This document shows, in pieces, positions 1-8,501 of a DNA stretch of 59,332 bases (positions are counted from its first letter, which is position 1; every line of letters starts with the position of its first letter). The notes beneath the pieces are model-generated. The model was not told where the DNA came from. It was given only the letters and a program-made list of their open reading frames with translations, and ran no database searches. Position numbers and translations under genes: made by a program. The DNA is taken from contig CADCTQ010000479.1 of the NCBI GenBank assembly GCA_902805615.1, forward strand, positions 1-59,332, given 5' to 3'. Origin of the DNA: an uncultured Cytophagales bacterium (lineage in GTDB: Bacteria; Bacteroidota; Bacteroidia; Cytophagales; 172606-1).

Positions 1-26
1 ACCCCACTTACGCAGCATCAATCATT

Positions 27-112
27 CACCATCCCTTCACAACCAACCCCTCACAACCAACCCATCACATTACCACCCATCACAACCGCCCCATCACTCA
101 CCCTAAGCCCCT
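27..112. repeat. Degenerate heptad tandem repeat
   Basis: Alternating 7-nt units of the type CCTCACA and ACCAACC run through this stretch with drift (for example CATCACA, TTACCAC). It lies in the 347-nt gap before the first gene. The remainder of the gap, 113-347, shows no gene; a loose TACGGGTTTG at about 274-283 is only a poor match to a Bacteroidota -7 box. Confidence 0.7.
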
Positions 113-347
113 CAAATACGCATATCCGCTAATCACATACGAGGGAATGACCGCTAAAGGGAGAATGTGCCGCAATACCTATTTACTCCCTTTACCGTGT
201 ATTGAAGGGTAACCACGTAAGTACGGTGAGACTAAACCAAAACAGTACTCCTGTTCGTTTTAGGGTAGATTACAGCATTTTACGGGTTTGCCGGGCCATC
301 ATTACCCCCAAATCCGTATTTTTGTGAAGCAAACCCATCATAAGGAT

Positions 348-1886
348 ATGGTAAAACCCGTTCGGGCCCTCATGCTGCTGGTGTATACTGCGCTGTTCCT
401 TGCCGCGGCGCTCTACCTGCTGCCGCCCGAACTGAAGTTGACCAGCGACCTGAGCCTCAAATCCTTCACGATCCGCAGCCTCTTCGAAAAACAACAAACC
501 CACTACGCCGACATTTCCGACATCAAAACCAAGTTTGCCCCGCCCGAACAAGACACCGTATTCGTATCCACTGCCAATGGCAATGCCACCCGGAAAACGC
601 CGGCTGTTCCCAAGCCCGGGGCGCAGGGCGTGCGGCAACCGGTAAGCCGGCCCCTCTCCGCCGACACGCTGCCCCAACGCTACCTGATCCAGTACGGGGA
701 GGCCGACACGGCCCTTTTCGCGCTGTTCCGTTCGCTCAGTGCGCTTTCCTACGAACCCAAGCTCATCCGCGTGCTGCACTACGGCGACTCGCAGCTGGAA
801 GGCGACCGCATCACCTCTTCGCTGCGCCAGAAGCTACAGGACCGGTTCGGTGGCTGCGGCGTGGGGCTCGTGCCCCTCTACGACCCCGTCAGCGCCCGCA
901 ACTCCATCCTGATAAAATCGGAATACCCCTGGCAGAAGACCTTCGTGTACGGAAACGGGTACCGCCGGGCAAATCCAAACCTCTACGGCGTGATGGGCAG
1001 CTACTACACGTATTCCTTCGAAGCCCAGCCGGGGGGGGACAGCCTGGCCGCCGGCGATTCGACGGCCCGCAAAAAGTGGCAGCGGGTTGCGGTGGACGTG
1101 TACCGCAACCGCCGGTCGGTGGGCCGCGAACGCCAGGTCGAACGGCTCAAAATCCTCTACCGCAACGCCCGCAAGCCCTTCGAACTCAGCATCAGAACGA
1201 AGCAGGATACGCTGGACCGCCTGACCATCCCGCGGGATACGGCGGCCGTGTGCAACATGTACGAGTACGACCTTCCCCCGGGCGAGCCCTTCGAACGCGT
1301 GCAGGTCTCGTTTGCCAGCAGCGCCAGCCCGGCGTTTTTTGGCCTGGCCCTCGACTGCAGGGAGGGCGTAGCCGTGGACAACATTGCCTTCCGCGGCTCC
1401 TCGGGCATTGACTTTACGCGCATGAACCGCCAGGTGCTGGCCTGCCAGCTGGCGGCCCTGAACGTAAAGTGCATCATCCTCCAGTACGGCGTCAACGTGG
1501 TTCCTTACCAGGCGCAGAATTACAAGCATTACGAACACCAGTTCTACAACCAGCTTAAAATGCTGCGCGAACTTGCACCCGGCGTGAGCATCCTGGTGGT
1601 GGGCGTGTCGGACATGTCCCGGAAGGAAGGCGAGCTTTACGTATCTTATCCCAACATCGAAAAGATCCGGGACGCCCAGCGGCGGGCCGCCTTCCGCGCC
1701 GGTTGCGCCTTTTGGGACTTGTACGAGGCAATGGGGGGTAAAAACTCCATGCCGAGCTGGGTGTTTGCCACCCCGGCCCTCGCCAACAAAGACTTTACGC
1801 ACTTTACTCCGAAGGGGGCTCAGTTGGTCTCGGAGATGTTATACAAAGCCATCGTATCCGAGTATGAAAAGTTTAACAGCCTGTAG
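348..1886 (+). CDS. SGNH/GDSL hydrolase-like membrane-anchored protein
   Basis: 512 aa. The start at 348 is chosen because it follows an AAGGAT-like site and places a hydrophobic anchor at residues 5-27; a longer frame from 288 would bury that anchor. SGNH hydrolase signatures are visible: block I GDSQ at about 146-149, a block III-like YGVN, and a C-terminal D-x-x-H (Asp482, His485). Such proteins act as O-acyl esterases or transferases on extracytoplasmic glycans. It overlaps the next SGNH gene by 23 bp, and an MBOAT acyltransferase follows, so a role in O-acylation of a surface polysaccharide is inferred, comparable in layout to AlgI/AlgJ/AlgX or PatA/PatB systems. The substrate cannot be read from sequence. 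Confidence 0.8.
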   Translation: MVKPVRALMLLVYTALFLAAALYLLPPELKLTSDLSLKSFTIRSLFEKQQTHYADISDIKTKFAPPEQDTVFVSTANGNATRKTPAVPKPGAQGVRQPVSRPLSADTLPQRYLIQYGEADTALFALFRSLSALSYEPKLIRVLHYGDSQLEGDRITSSLRQKLQDRFGGCGVGLVPLYDPVSARNSILIKSEYPWQKTFVYGNGYRRANPNLYGVMGSYYTYSFEAQPGGDSLAAGDSTARKKWQRVAVDVYRNRRSVGRERQVERLKILYRNARKPFELSIRTKQDTLDRLTIPRDTAAVCNMYEYDLPPGEPFERVQVSFASSASPAFFGLALDCREGVAVDNIAFRGSSGIDFTRMNRQVLACQLAALNVKCIILQYGVNVVPYQAQNYKHYEHQFYNQLKMLRELAPGVSILVVGVSDMSRKEGELYVSYPNIEKIRDAQRRAAFRAGCAFWDLYEAMGGKNSMPSWVFATPALANKDFTHFTPKGAQLVSEMLYKAIVSEYEKFNSL

Positions 1887-3201
1887 CGGGGCATTGCTCC
1901 TGCTGGGAGCCAGCGTGATGGGCACCGGCATCCGTACCGAAAGCCCCGGCGAAGCCCCCGGCCTCTCCGTGCGGCGGCCCGTCGCCCCGCCGGCGCGTCA
2001 CTTCTACTACCCCTTCATTCACAAGGACAAAAACGTAATCATCCGCAAGGGCGACGAGCCGCTCGGGGCCTTCTACGGGTCGCTCGATTCGCTCGCCGGG
2101 GGCACCCGCCGCAAGGTCAACATCGTGCACATCGGCGACTCGCACGTGCAGGCCGACATGTTTCCCGGCAAGGTCCGCGAAAGCTTCCACCTCGACCCGG
2201 CCCTGGGCAACGGGGGCCGCGGACTCACGTTCCCCTACCGCGCCGTGGGCACCAACAGCCCCATCAACCTCAAAGTGTCCTACACGGGGGCCTGGACGGG
2301 CTGCCGCAACATTGCCCGCACGCAGACCTGCGAATGGGGCCTCACCGGCATTACGGCCACCACCAGCGACCCCGACGCTACGTTTACCATCAATCCCAAC
2401 CTCAACGCTCCCGTCGGGCTCACCTACCCGGTGACGCGCATCAAGGTATTCTACGACGTGCACAACGCCTCGCAGTTCACCGTCACGCTGCTCAACGAAG
2501 GGGTCGTCGCCACCCGGCACGCAGACCCGCGGGGTTTCGTGACCTTCGAGTTGCAGACGCCCGTGGACGAGGTACGCATCGGCCTCCAGAAAAGCAGCCC
2601 CGACCAGCTGGCGTTTACCCTCCAAGGGGTGACCCTCGAAAACGACCAGCCCGGCGTGCAGTACCATTCGGTGGGCATCAACGGCGCCGAAGTGGGGTCG
2701 TTTCTGCGCAGCCCGCACCTGGAGGCCCAACTGGCCGTGTTGCAGCCCGACCTGGTGATCGTGTCGCTGGGCACCAACGACGCCTTCCCGACGGCCTTTG
2801 ACCCGGTGACTTTCAAGCGGGGCTACGGTACGCTCATCCAGCGCATCCGGCGGGCGGCGCCCCGTGCCTCGCTGCTGCTCACGGCCCCGGGGGATTGTTA
2901 CCGCGGGCGGAAGTACCCCAACCTCAACAATGCCAAAGCCACGCGGCAACTGCTGGAGCTGGCCGAGGAAACGGGCAGCGGCGCCTGGAATTTCTACGAA
3001 GTGATGGGCGGGCTGCGGTCCATCGGCAAGTGGTACGCCAGCGGGCTGGCCGCTTCCGACAAGGTGCACCTCACCCGCAAGGGCTACGAGTTGCAGGGCA
3101 CGCTGCTCTACGAGGCGCTGATGAACGATTACTACGCCTACAGCGGCGGGCAGAAATTGCAAATGTCCGAAGCCATCAAAAAGGGCGGGCCCGGACGGTA
3201 A
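1864..3201 (+). CDS. Second SGNH/GDSL hydrolase-like exported protein
   Basis: 445 aa, starting with a short hydrophobic segment (residues 8-20) that can act as signal or anchor. The start at 1864 lies inside the preceding gene, overlapping it by 23 bp, which implies translational coupling. SGNH blocks are clear: GDSH at 91-94, GTND in the central part, and D399-x-x-H402 near the C-terminus. The region between blocks I and III (about 150-280) looks like a beta-sandwich carbohydrate-binding insert. It is a paralogue in architecture, not a close copy, of its neighbour. With the downstream MBOAT gene it probably forms an extracytoplasmic acyl-transfer module. Catalytic direction (esterase or transferase) is unknown. 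Confidence 0.8.
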   Translation: MKSLTACSGALLLLGASVMGTGIRTESPGEAPGLSVRRPVAPPARHFYYPFIHKDKNVIIRKGDEPLGAFYGSLDSLAGGTRRKVNIVHIGDSHVQADMFPGKVRESFHLDPALGNGGRGLTFPYRAVGTNSPINLKVSYTGAWTGCRNIARTQTCEWGLTGITATTSDPDATFTINPNLNAPVGLTYPVTRIKVFYDVHNASQFTVTLLNEGVVATRHADPRGFVTFELQTPVDEVRIGLQKSSPDQLAFTLQGVTLENDQPGVQYHSVGINGAEVGSFLRSPHLEAQLAVLQPDLVIVSLGTNDAFPTAFDPVTFKRGYGTLIQRIRRAAPRASLLLTAPGDCYRGRKYPNLNNAKATRQLLELAEETGSGAWNFYEVMGGLRSIGKWYASGLAASDKVHLTRKGYELQGTLLYEALMNDYYAYSGGQKLQMSEAIKKGGPGR

Positions 3202-3205
3202 TTAA

Positions 3206-3285
3206 GATAATAGATATGAGATATGAGATGTGAGACGTTAGACCATTGTCTCATATCTCACATCTCATATCTCATATCTATTATC
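3206..3285. repeat. Inverted repeat built from ATCTCAT heptads
   Basis: The left arm 3206-3236 and right arm 3248-3285 are complementary; the right arm has one extra 7-nt unit. Each arm is itself a tandem array of 7-nt units (ATATGAG on one side, ATCTCAT on the other). It follows the second SGNH gene stop by 4 nt and would form a long hairpin in RNA or cruciform DNA. Confidence 0.9.
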
Positions 3286-3337
3286 AAGGTGTACTCAATA
3301 AGATTCTTTGCCACTACGAACCTAACGCTTACGACCT

Positions 3338-4855
3338 TTGCAGTTTCTCCGGGACTTTTTCGGGTTTGACGCGCAGAAGCCGATGATCTTTACCACGTCG
3401 GACTTCTGGCTGTTCTTCGGCTTCGTGCTGCTGGTGTACCAGTTCATCTACCAGCGGAACCGGGCCCGCAACCTGTTCCTGCTCGTGTGCAGCATCTTCT
3501 TCTACTACAAGTCGGGCGGCTTTTTCGTGCTGCTGCTGCTCTTTACCACGGTGGCCGACTACAACCTGGGCTGGCTGGTGCACCGGGCCCGCACCAAAGG
3601 GCAGAAGCAGGCCCTGATCGTGCTGAGCCTGGTAATCAACCTGGGGATGCTTTCTTATTTCAAGTACTCCTACTTCTTCGCTGACCTGCTGCAAGCGGTG
3701 GCGGGCATCCACATCCAACCCGTCAACTACCTGGCCCTGTGGCAGAACGCCTTCACCGGCGGCAGCGCCGACATTTCGCAGATCATCCTGCCGGTCGGCA
3801 TTTCGTTCTACACGTTCCAGAGCATCAGCTACGTCATTGACATTTACCGGGGCGAAATCAAGCCGGTGGACAACGTGTGGGATTTCGCCTTTTTCGTGAG
3901 CTTTTTCCCGCAGCTGGTGGCCGGTCCCATCGTGCGGGCCACCGACTTCGTGCCGCAGATTGACCAGCCGTACCGCCTCTCACCGGTGGAGTTCAACCAC
4001 GCCCTGTTCCTGATCGTCAACGGCCTGGTCAAGAAGATCCTGATCTCCGACTACATCTCGGTCAACTTCGTGGACCGCGTGTTTGAAAGCCCGGTCAGCT
4101 ACACGGGCTTCGAAAACCTGATGGCCGTGTACGGCTACGCCATCCAGATTTACTGCGACTTCTCGGGGTATACCGACATTGCCATTGGCGTGGCCCTGCT
4201 GCTCGGCTTCCGGCTGACCATCAACTTCAATTCGCCCTACGTTTCGGCCAACATCACCGAGTTCTGGCGGCGGTGGCACATTTCGCTGTCCACGTGGCTG
4301 CGCGACTACCTGTATATTTCGCTGGGCGGCAACCGCAAGGGCCGCGTCCGCACGTACCTCAACCTGCTGATCACGATGCTGCTGGGGGGCCTCTGGCACG
4401 GGGCGCACATCAAGTTCATCGTGTGGGGCGGCCTGCACGGGGCGGGGCTGGCCCTGCACAAGATGTGGATGGAAGCCACCGGCAAGCGGGGCCGCGAAAG
4501 TACGGCCCTGGGCCGGCTGGCCGGGCAGGTGTTCACGTTTCACTTCGTGGCCTTCTGCTGGATTTTCTTCCGGGCCGGCAGCATGGACATTGCCGGGCAG
4601 GTGCTGAGCCAGATTGGTACCAAATTCGGGTTTGCCCTCATTCCGCGGATGCTGGACGCCTACGCCTTTATCTTCGGGCTGATGTTCCTGGCGTACGCCC
4701 TGCACTGGCTGCCCCGCCGCCTCAAGGAGCAAGTGGAAGGCAGCTTCTACTACGTACCCGACCTGGCCAAAGCCGCCCTGGCCGTGATCGTCATCCTGGG
4801 CCTCTACCAGGTCAAGACCGCCGCGGTACAGCCGTTCATTTACTTCCAATTCTAG
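3338..4855 (+). CDS. MBOAT family membrane-bound O-acyltransferase
   Basis: 505 aa, about a dozen hydrophobic segments. MBOAT hallmarks are visible: the conserved block FWRRWHISLSTWLRDYLYI at about 308-326 and the catalytic-type His in GGLWHGAH near 350. The family moves acyl groups, usually acetyl, across the membrane to an extracytoplasmic acceptor, and bacterial members (AlgI, PatA, DltB) work with SGNH partners, which are encoded immediately upstream. The start is a choice: TTG at 3338 keeps an N-terminal amphipathic stretch that I recall from homologues, but it overlaps a promoter-like ACCTTTG, so ATG at 3383 is a real alternative. The 136-bp gap to the SGNH gene is mostly an inverted repeat. 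Confidence 0.9.
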   Translation: MQFLRDFFGFDAQKPMIFTTSDFWLFFGFVLLVYQFIYQRNRARNLFLLVCSIFFYYKSGGFFVLLLLFTTVADYNLGWLVHRARTKGQKQALIVLSLVINLGMLSYFKYSYFFADLLQAVAGIHIQPVNYLALWQNAFTGGSADISQIILPVGISFYTFQSISYVIDIYRGEIKPVDNVWDFAFFVSFFPQLVAGPIVRATDFVPQIDQPYRLSPVEFNHALFLIVNGLVKKILISDYISVNFVDRVFESPVSYTGFENLMAVYGYAIQIYCDFSGYTDIAIGVALLLGFRLTINFNSPYVSANITEFWRRWHISLSTWLRDYLYISLGGNRKGRVRTYLNLLITMLLGGLWHGAHIKFIVWGGLHGAGLALHKMWMEATGKRGRESTALGRLAGQVFTFHFVAFCWIFFRAGSMDIAGQVLSQIGTKFGFALIPRMLDAYAFIFGLMFLAYALHWLPRRLKEQVEGSFYYVPDLAKAALAVIVILGLYQVKTAAVQPFIYFQF

Positions 4856-4858
4856 AAT

Positions 4859-5000
4859 GTCTGAACCTTGATGGGCCTGATGGAATGATGACCATGATGG
4901 GGCGGCTCGATGTACCCGCATGAACAGGGGACCACGCATTTGATTGCAAACGGCTACTCCATCATGTTCATCATTTCATCAGGTCAATCATGGTTCAGAC
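4859..5000. repeat. Inverted repeat with GTCTGAACC termini
   Basis: Arms 4859-4900 and 4959-5000 are near-complementary over about 42 nt, with GATGA-rich units. The ends are GTCTGAACC facing out on both sides. The right arm enters the 3' end of the DUF4385 gene and supplies its final Val codon and TGA stop. A related half-copy is at 6002-6072. Confidence 0.85.
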
Positions 5001-5522
5001 GCCCTCATACTGTTCGCGGTGCCGCTGCATGAGGCGCTGGTAGTCGGGGTGTTCGAGGGAGCGGAGGTATTTTTCGCGGAAGATTTCGGCGGAGGCAGCC
5101 TTGACGGGGTCTATTTCCTGGGGCAGCAGGAGTTTTTTGCGGGCTGCTTTCTCGGCTTCGGCGGTGGGTTCGAGTTGGGGATTGCGGGCGTACTTGCGGC
5201 CCGACTTGTGGTTGGCGTACCGGCGGGAACGCGTAAAGCCCATTTGCAGGAACTTGCGGGCCATGTCGGCGCCCACGAAGTCTTCCTGCGCCAGGTACGC
5301 CAGGAACATGACGTATATTTTTTCCGATGATTCGCGGGCCACGTCGGGCGTCCGGAACCGCCAGTGCGGCAGGATTTCGGATTTGTACGGCTCCACCATC
5401 AATACGCCCTGTTCGCCCTTGCCGATGCGGTACTTTTCGGGGTGCGCCCGGAAATCCGTGCCGGCCAGGTCGGGTCCGTAGTAGTTCGGCAGCCGTTCGT
5501 AGCGTGGCCTTCTTTCTTCCAT
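4995..5522 (-). CDS. DUF4385 family protein
   Basis: 175 aa, soluble, no signal peptide. The start at 5522 (MEERRPRYERLPNYY) is used because the frame upstream of it is repeat sequence. The central region contains the stretch GEQGVLMVEPYKSEILPHWR followed by aromatic and basic motifs (KFLQMGFTRSRRYANHKSGRKY), which I recognise as the DUF4385 family found in many bacteria and in phages. No biochemical function is established for the family. Its last Val codon and stop belong to the end of an inverted repeat, so the native C-terminus may have been altered. It stands alone between repeats. Confidence 0.75.
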   Translation of the reverse strand: MEERRPRYERLPNYYGPDLAGTDFRAHPEKYRIGKGEQGVLMVEPYKSEILPHWRFRTPDVARESSEKIYVMFLAYLAQEDFVGADMARKFLQMGFTRSRRYANHKSGRKYARNPQLEPTAEAEKAARKKLLLPQEIDPVKAASAEIFREKYLRSLEHPDYQRLMQRHREQYEGV

Positions 5523-5561
5523 AGGTTTAGCTACGAAAATCCCGGGGACGGGTTGTATGTA

Positions 5562-5652
5562 TAACGGAGACGGCAGACCGGAGGAAGGGAGACCGGAATG
5601 AACGGAGACAGATGAACGGAGACAGTAGACTGGAGGAAAGGAGACCGGAGGA
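5562..5652. repeat. Degenerate GGAGACC-type tandem repeat
   Basis: CGGAGAC, GGCAGAC and CGGAGGA units follow one another with 7- to 8-nt spacing. The same motif, AACGGAGACCGGAGG, recurs directly after gldF at about 38633, next to the same GGGTTTAAACCC repeats, so the two loci share a composite element. The rest of the 5523-6078 gap holds the palindromes, terminator and half-repeat listed separately. Confidence 0.7.
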
Positions 5653-5703
5653 GGCGTACGCATGCAGTGCGGGGATACGGTAACAGTACGGGGCGGTAAA
5701 AAG

Positions 5704-5823
5704 GGATCGGGTTTAAACCCGATCCTACGGATAATATCCGCGTGAAGCTTGGCATGGCCCGGGGAAAGGGCTGTTGTACCGGAAGCGGCAGCAATATCCA
5801 CAGGATCGGGTTTAAACCCGATC
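5704..5823. repeat. Paired GATCGGGTTTAAACCCGATC palindromes
   Basis: Two copies of a 20-22 nt perfect palindrome centred on GGGTTTAAACCC lie at 5704-5725 and 5804-5823. The second is preceded by GCGGCAGCAATATCCACAGG. The mirror-image block (CCTATGGATATTGCTGCCGC after the palindrome) occurs at 38670-38710, showing one dispersed family. The layout resembles REP/BIME-like elements. Confidence 0.8.
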
Positions 5824-5905
5824 ATTCCTTCCCCGATCCTCCAATCTCTGATCCTCCGATCTTCCCCCAAACCTATCCTACCCTCGTCCAGCCTGTACGA
5901 TAAGC

Positions 5906-5935
5906 AAAAAGGCCGGCAATCACGCCAGCCTTTTT
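5906..5935. terminator. Probable bidirectional rho-independent terminator
   Basis: AAAAAGGCCGGC and GCCAGCCTTTTT form a 12-bp stem with one mismatch and a 6-nt loop, with A/T tracts on both sides. It lies downstream of the minus-strand outer-membrane protein gene at 6079-6870, after a repeat. Confidence 0.65.
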
Positions 5936-6001
5936 GTTTCCATTGATTTTGATCCGTTTCAGAACAATTCCCTTTAGGACCTGTACCGGCCCCCGCCCAA
6001 A

Positions 6002-6072
6002 TCCTGTTCATCCTTTCATCAGGTAAATCAAGGTTCAGACCATCCTGGTCATCCTTTCATCCTGCGAATCCC
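6002..6072. repeat. Half-copy of the GTCTGAACC/TCATCAGG repeat
   Basis: Units of TTCATCCTTTCATC and the phrase TCAAGGTTCAGACC match one arm of the inverted repeat at 4859-5000. It lies 6 nt downstream of the stop of the outer-membrane protein gene on the minus strand. Confidence 0.65.
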
Positions 6073-6078
6073 GATCCG

Positions 6079-6870
6079 TTACTGTCCGACGCGGAAGGCC
6101 AGGCCCAGTTTAAAGGACAGCATCTGGATGGGGGAAGCGTACACGTCGCCCACGTGGTGTTCGTGCACGATGCGGTTGCTGGGGTTGATGAACTGCGTGG
6201 TGAAGGGAGCGGCGTCGCTGCCCGGCGTCGTGTGCTGGTGGGCGACGGGGTCCGGTTCGGCCGGAATGTTCACGTTCATGAAGCGGACGCGGCCCCCGCC
6301 GGTGTAGCTGGCCGAAAAGTCAAGGTAGAAGCGGTCCATGCCCGCATTCTTGATTACGGAACCCAGGTCCCAGCGCACCCCGGCGCCGCCCGTCAGCGAG
6401 ACGGCGCCATCCTTCAGCAGGGAACGGTTTTCCAGCGGTTTGCAGCCGTCCACGTCGTTGGGGTCGGCAATGAAGAGGCTGGTGTAGTAGAGGTTGTAGC
6501 CCGCCTGCCCCATCACGTAAGGGATGACGGCTCCCGGGCCGAGCAGGTCGGCGCGACCCACCAGGTTCAGGTTGAAGAAGTTGTTGCTTACTTCCACGTC
6601 CGTTTCGGTGCTGGAGCCGTCGCTGAACCGGTACGTCTGGCGGGTGGACTGGCAGCCGTACGTATTGAGACCGATGTTTGCGCCCACCGCAAAGCGGCTG
6701 TTGGGCACCAGGTAGAGCCCCTGCACGTTAAAGCCGCTGGCACCCTGGATGTAGCGGCCCATCCGCTGCTGCGGGCTGGAATACAGGTAGCTGGCCGATA
6801 CCTCGGTCTGGGCAAAAGCGGCCGAACCCATGACGGCCAGTATTACCGTGAGTAAAAATGATTTTTTCAT
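6079..6870 (-). CDS. Outer-membrane beta-barrel protein
   Basis: 263 aa. The start at 6870 gives a classical signal peptide MKKSFLLTVILAVMGSAAFAQ with cleavage after AFA-Q. The mature part has alternating hydrophobic/polar strands ending in an aromatic-rich LSFKLGLAFRVGQ, as expected of an eight- to ten-stranded outer-membrane barrel of the OmpA/PorT-like type common in Bacteroidota. A central loop (ADPNDVDGCKPLENRSL) carries one of two cysteines. No partner genes are adjacent; repeats flank it on both sides. Function unknown. Confidence 0.75.
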   Translation of the reverse strand: MKKSFLLTVILAVMGSAAFAQTEVSASYLYSSPQQRMGRYIQGASGFNVQGLYLVPNSRFAVGANIGLNTYGCQSTRQTYRFSDGSSTETDVEVSNNFFNLNLVGRADLLGPGAVIPYVMGQAGYNLYYTSLFIADPNDVDGCKPLENRSLLKDGAVSLTGGAGVRWDLGSVIKNAGMDRFYLDFSASYTGGGRVRFMNVNIPAEPDPVAHQHTTPGSDAAPFTTQFINPSNRIVHEHHVGDVYASPIQMLSFKLGLAFRVGQ

Positions 6871-6981
6871 ACAGAAAGAATAATGGTTGAAGCGGTACGA
6901 TGCGTAAATCAATTACGACAATTGCCCGCAAAAAACCAACCATTTTCTTACATTATTGGAGAATGGGTATTAAGCAAGTTC

Positions 6982-7177
6982 ACCACGGAGAGACGGAGGG
7001 CACGGAGTTACACGGAGAAAAAAGGAGCGAGGAGCGAGAAGTGAGGAGTGAGAAGAACTCAACCGCAAGGGGCGCAAGGAAGACGCAAAGCACGCAAGGC
7101 GTACGCGTCTTCCTTGCGCCCCTTGCGGTTGAGTTTGTTTTCTCCGTGTAACTCCGTGCCCTCCGTGTCTCCGTGGT
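6982..7177. repeat. Nested inverted repeat of CACGGAG and GCAAGG units
   Basis: The outer arms carry CCACGGAG...GGCACGGAG units and their complement ending CTCCGTGG. Inside them 7056-7086 and 7105-7135 form a perfect 31-bp inverted repeat of the GCAAGGGGCGCAAGG type. Between outer and inner arms 7023-7055 is a plain heptad array (GGAGCGA, GAAGTGA, GGAGTGA). It fills the 324-nt gap 6871-7194; a second copy is at 9832-9998. Confidence 0.9.
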
Positions 7178-7194
7178 CATCTGCCTAAAGTCTC

Positions 7195-8358
7195 CTAAAA
7201 CGCTTCGCCCGTGAAGATGTAAAAGCCGAAGCCTTCGGGCGTGGCCCCCACGTCGAAGCGCAGGAAGATGTCTTTCTTGGCAAACAGCAGGTACCGCAGC
7301 CCCACGCCGCCGGTGGGCAGCAGGTTGCGCGCCCGGAAGCCGAGGGGAGTGGGTGCCACCGAGCCCAGGGCCGCAAACACCACGCCCCCGAACCGCTTGC
7401 TGAACGGGAACGGCAGCCACCGGTATTCGGCCTGCGTCGCCAGGTAACTCCGGTCGCGGTAACGGCCCAGGTAGTAACCCCGCATGATGGTTTCGCCCCC
7501 GATCAGCGCCAGTTGGTTGAACGGCACGTCGCCGGTCGTGAAGTTGCCGGCCAGTTGCAGCGCCAGCACCTGTTTGTTGCCGATGGGCCGGTAGAGCCGG
7601 GTGTCGAAGTTGATGAATTGGAAGTTAAAGGCGCTGCCCCAGCGTTTGTTGTAGTTCAGGTAGGCCAGTTCGCTGAAAAAGCCTTTCCGCACGTTGAGCA
7701 CGTTGTGCCGGTTGTCGTACACCAGCCCCGCGCCGATGCCCAGGTTGGCCGACCCCCCGCTGCCGCGCGGCAGGTCGTAGGGGTTGGCGTCGGGCTGCTC
7801 AAACGAGACCCGGCTCAGGTTCTGGTAGTCGAATTCGACGCCGCCGAAGAAGTTGTTGGCGATCCTGCGCAGCACCCGTTCCCGCACCAGCACGTAGCTG
7901 GCGTCAATCACGGCCGGGTCGTTGCCGTCGGTGTCGGGGCCGATGCCGAAGTAGAGGAGTGGAAACCGCTGGAAGCGGAGCCGGCCGAGGAAGAACCACT
8001 TGTCCCGGTCGCCGTACAGGGCGTGGTCGAACCAGAGGCCGTACTGGCCGCGCAGGGTGATGAACGTAAACGCCTGTACTTCGCTCAGGCGGTTCAACTC
8101 GGCGTTGTTTTTGGCGTGGTACAGCAGCAGCGACGAAAACCCGATTTCAATGCTGGTCTCCGGGGAGTACGCCAGCGTGGGGTAGATGAGGAACCGCGGT
8201 TTTTCGGGCGAAAGGGAATCCCCGGAAAAGCGGCTCGCCGTCCGTTTGGCCCACCGCCAGAACCGGCCTTCCTGCCCATGAACCGGTTCCGTTCCCAACA
8301 GGAAGAAGAGGCCCAGCAGGCTGGGCAACCCGGCGTATACGCGTATCCATTTCATCAT
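7195..8358 (-). CDS. BamA/TamA-like surface antigen (Omp85 barrel) protein
   Basis: 387 aa. The start at 8358 (MMKWIRVYAGLPSLLGLF) leaves a signal peptide ending at VHGQ; 8391 is an alternative start. The mature protein lacks obvious POTRA domains and consists of a C-terminal Omp85-type 16-strand barrel: note the RGYYLGRYRDRSYLATQAEYR motif (the conserved R-G of the barrel's lid-lock loop and following strand) and a closing FRFDVGATPEGFGFYIFTGEAF. Bac_surface_Ag-type proteins insert or export other proteins or lipids, but short POTRA-less members in Bacteroidota are uncharacterised. It is monocistronic and divergent from the oxidoreductase at 8502. Confidence 0.75.
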   Translation of the reverse strand: MMKWIRVYAGLPSLLGLFFLLGTEPVHGQEGRFWRWAKRTASRFSGDSLSPEKPRFLIYPTLAYSPETSIEIGFSSLLLYHAKNNAELNRLSEVQAFTFITLRGQYGLWFDHALYGDRDKWFFLGRLRFQRFPLLYFGIGPDTDGNDPAVIDASYVLVRERVLRRIANNFFGGVEFDYQNLSRVSFEQPDANPYDLPRGSGGSANLGIGAGLVYDNRHNVLNVRKGFFSELAYLNYNKRWGSAFNFQFINFDTRLYRPIGNKQVLALQLAGNFTTGDVPFNQLALIGGETIMRGYYLGRYRDRSYLATQAEYRWLPFPFSKRFGGVVFAALGSVAPTPLGFRARNLLPTGGVGLRYLLFAKKDIFLRFDVGATPEGFGFYIFTGEAF

Positions 8359-8501
8359 ATAATCAGTGGCGGCATCAATCAATGAGCGCATAATATACCG
8401 GATTTCCGAAAATGGGAATTCCCATCCCCCGGCCCGCTTTGCTTTTTCGGCCATCTTTCCGTAAAATTCCTGCTTAAATCCATTTTTAGCCCTCTATAGC
8501 C

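Noticed and set aside
3206-3285. CRISPR array
   Set aside because: Units are 7 nt, directly joined without spacers, and inverted; no cas genes exist in the window. The same reasoning applies to all other heptad arrays.
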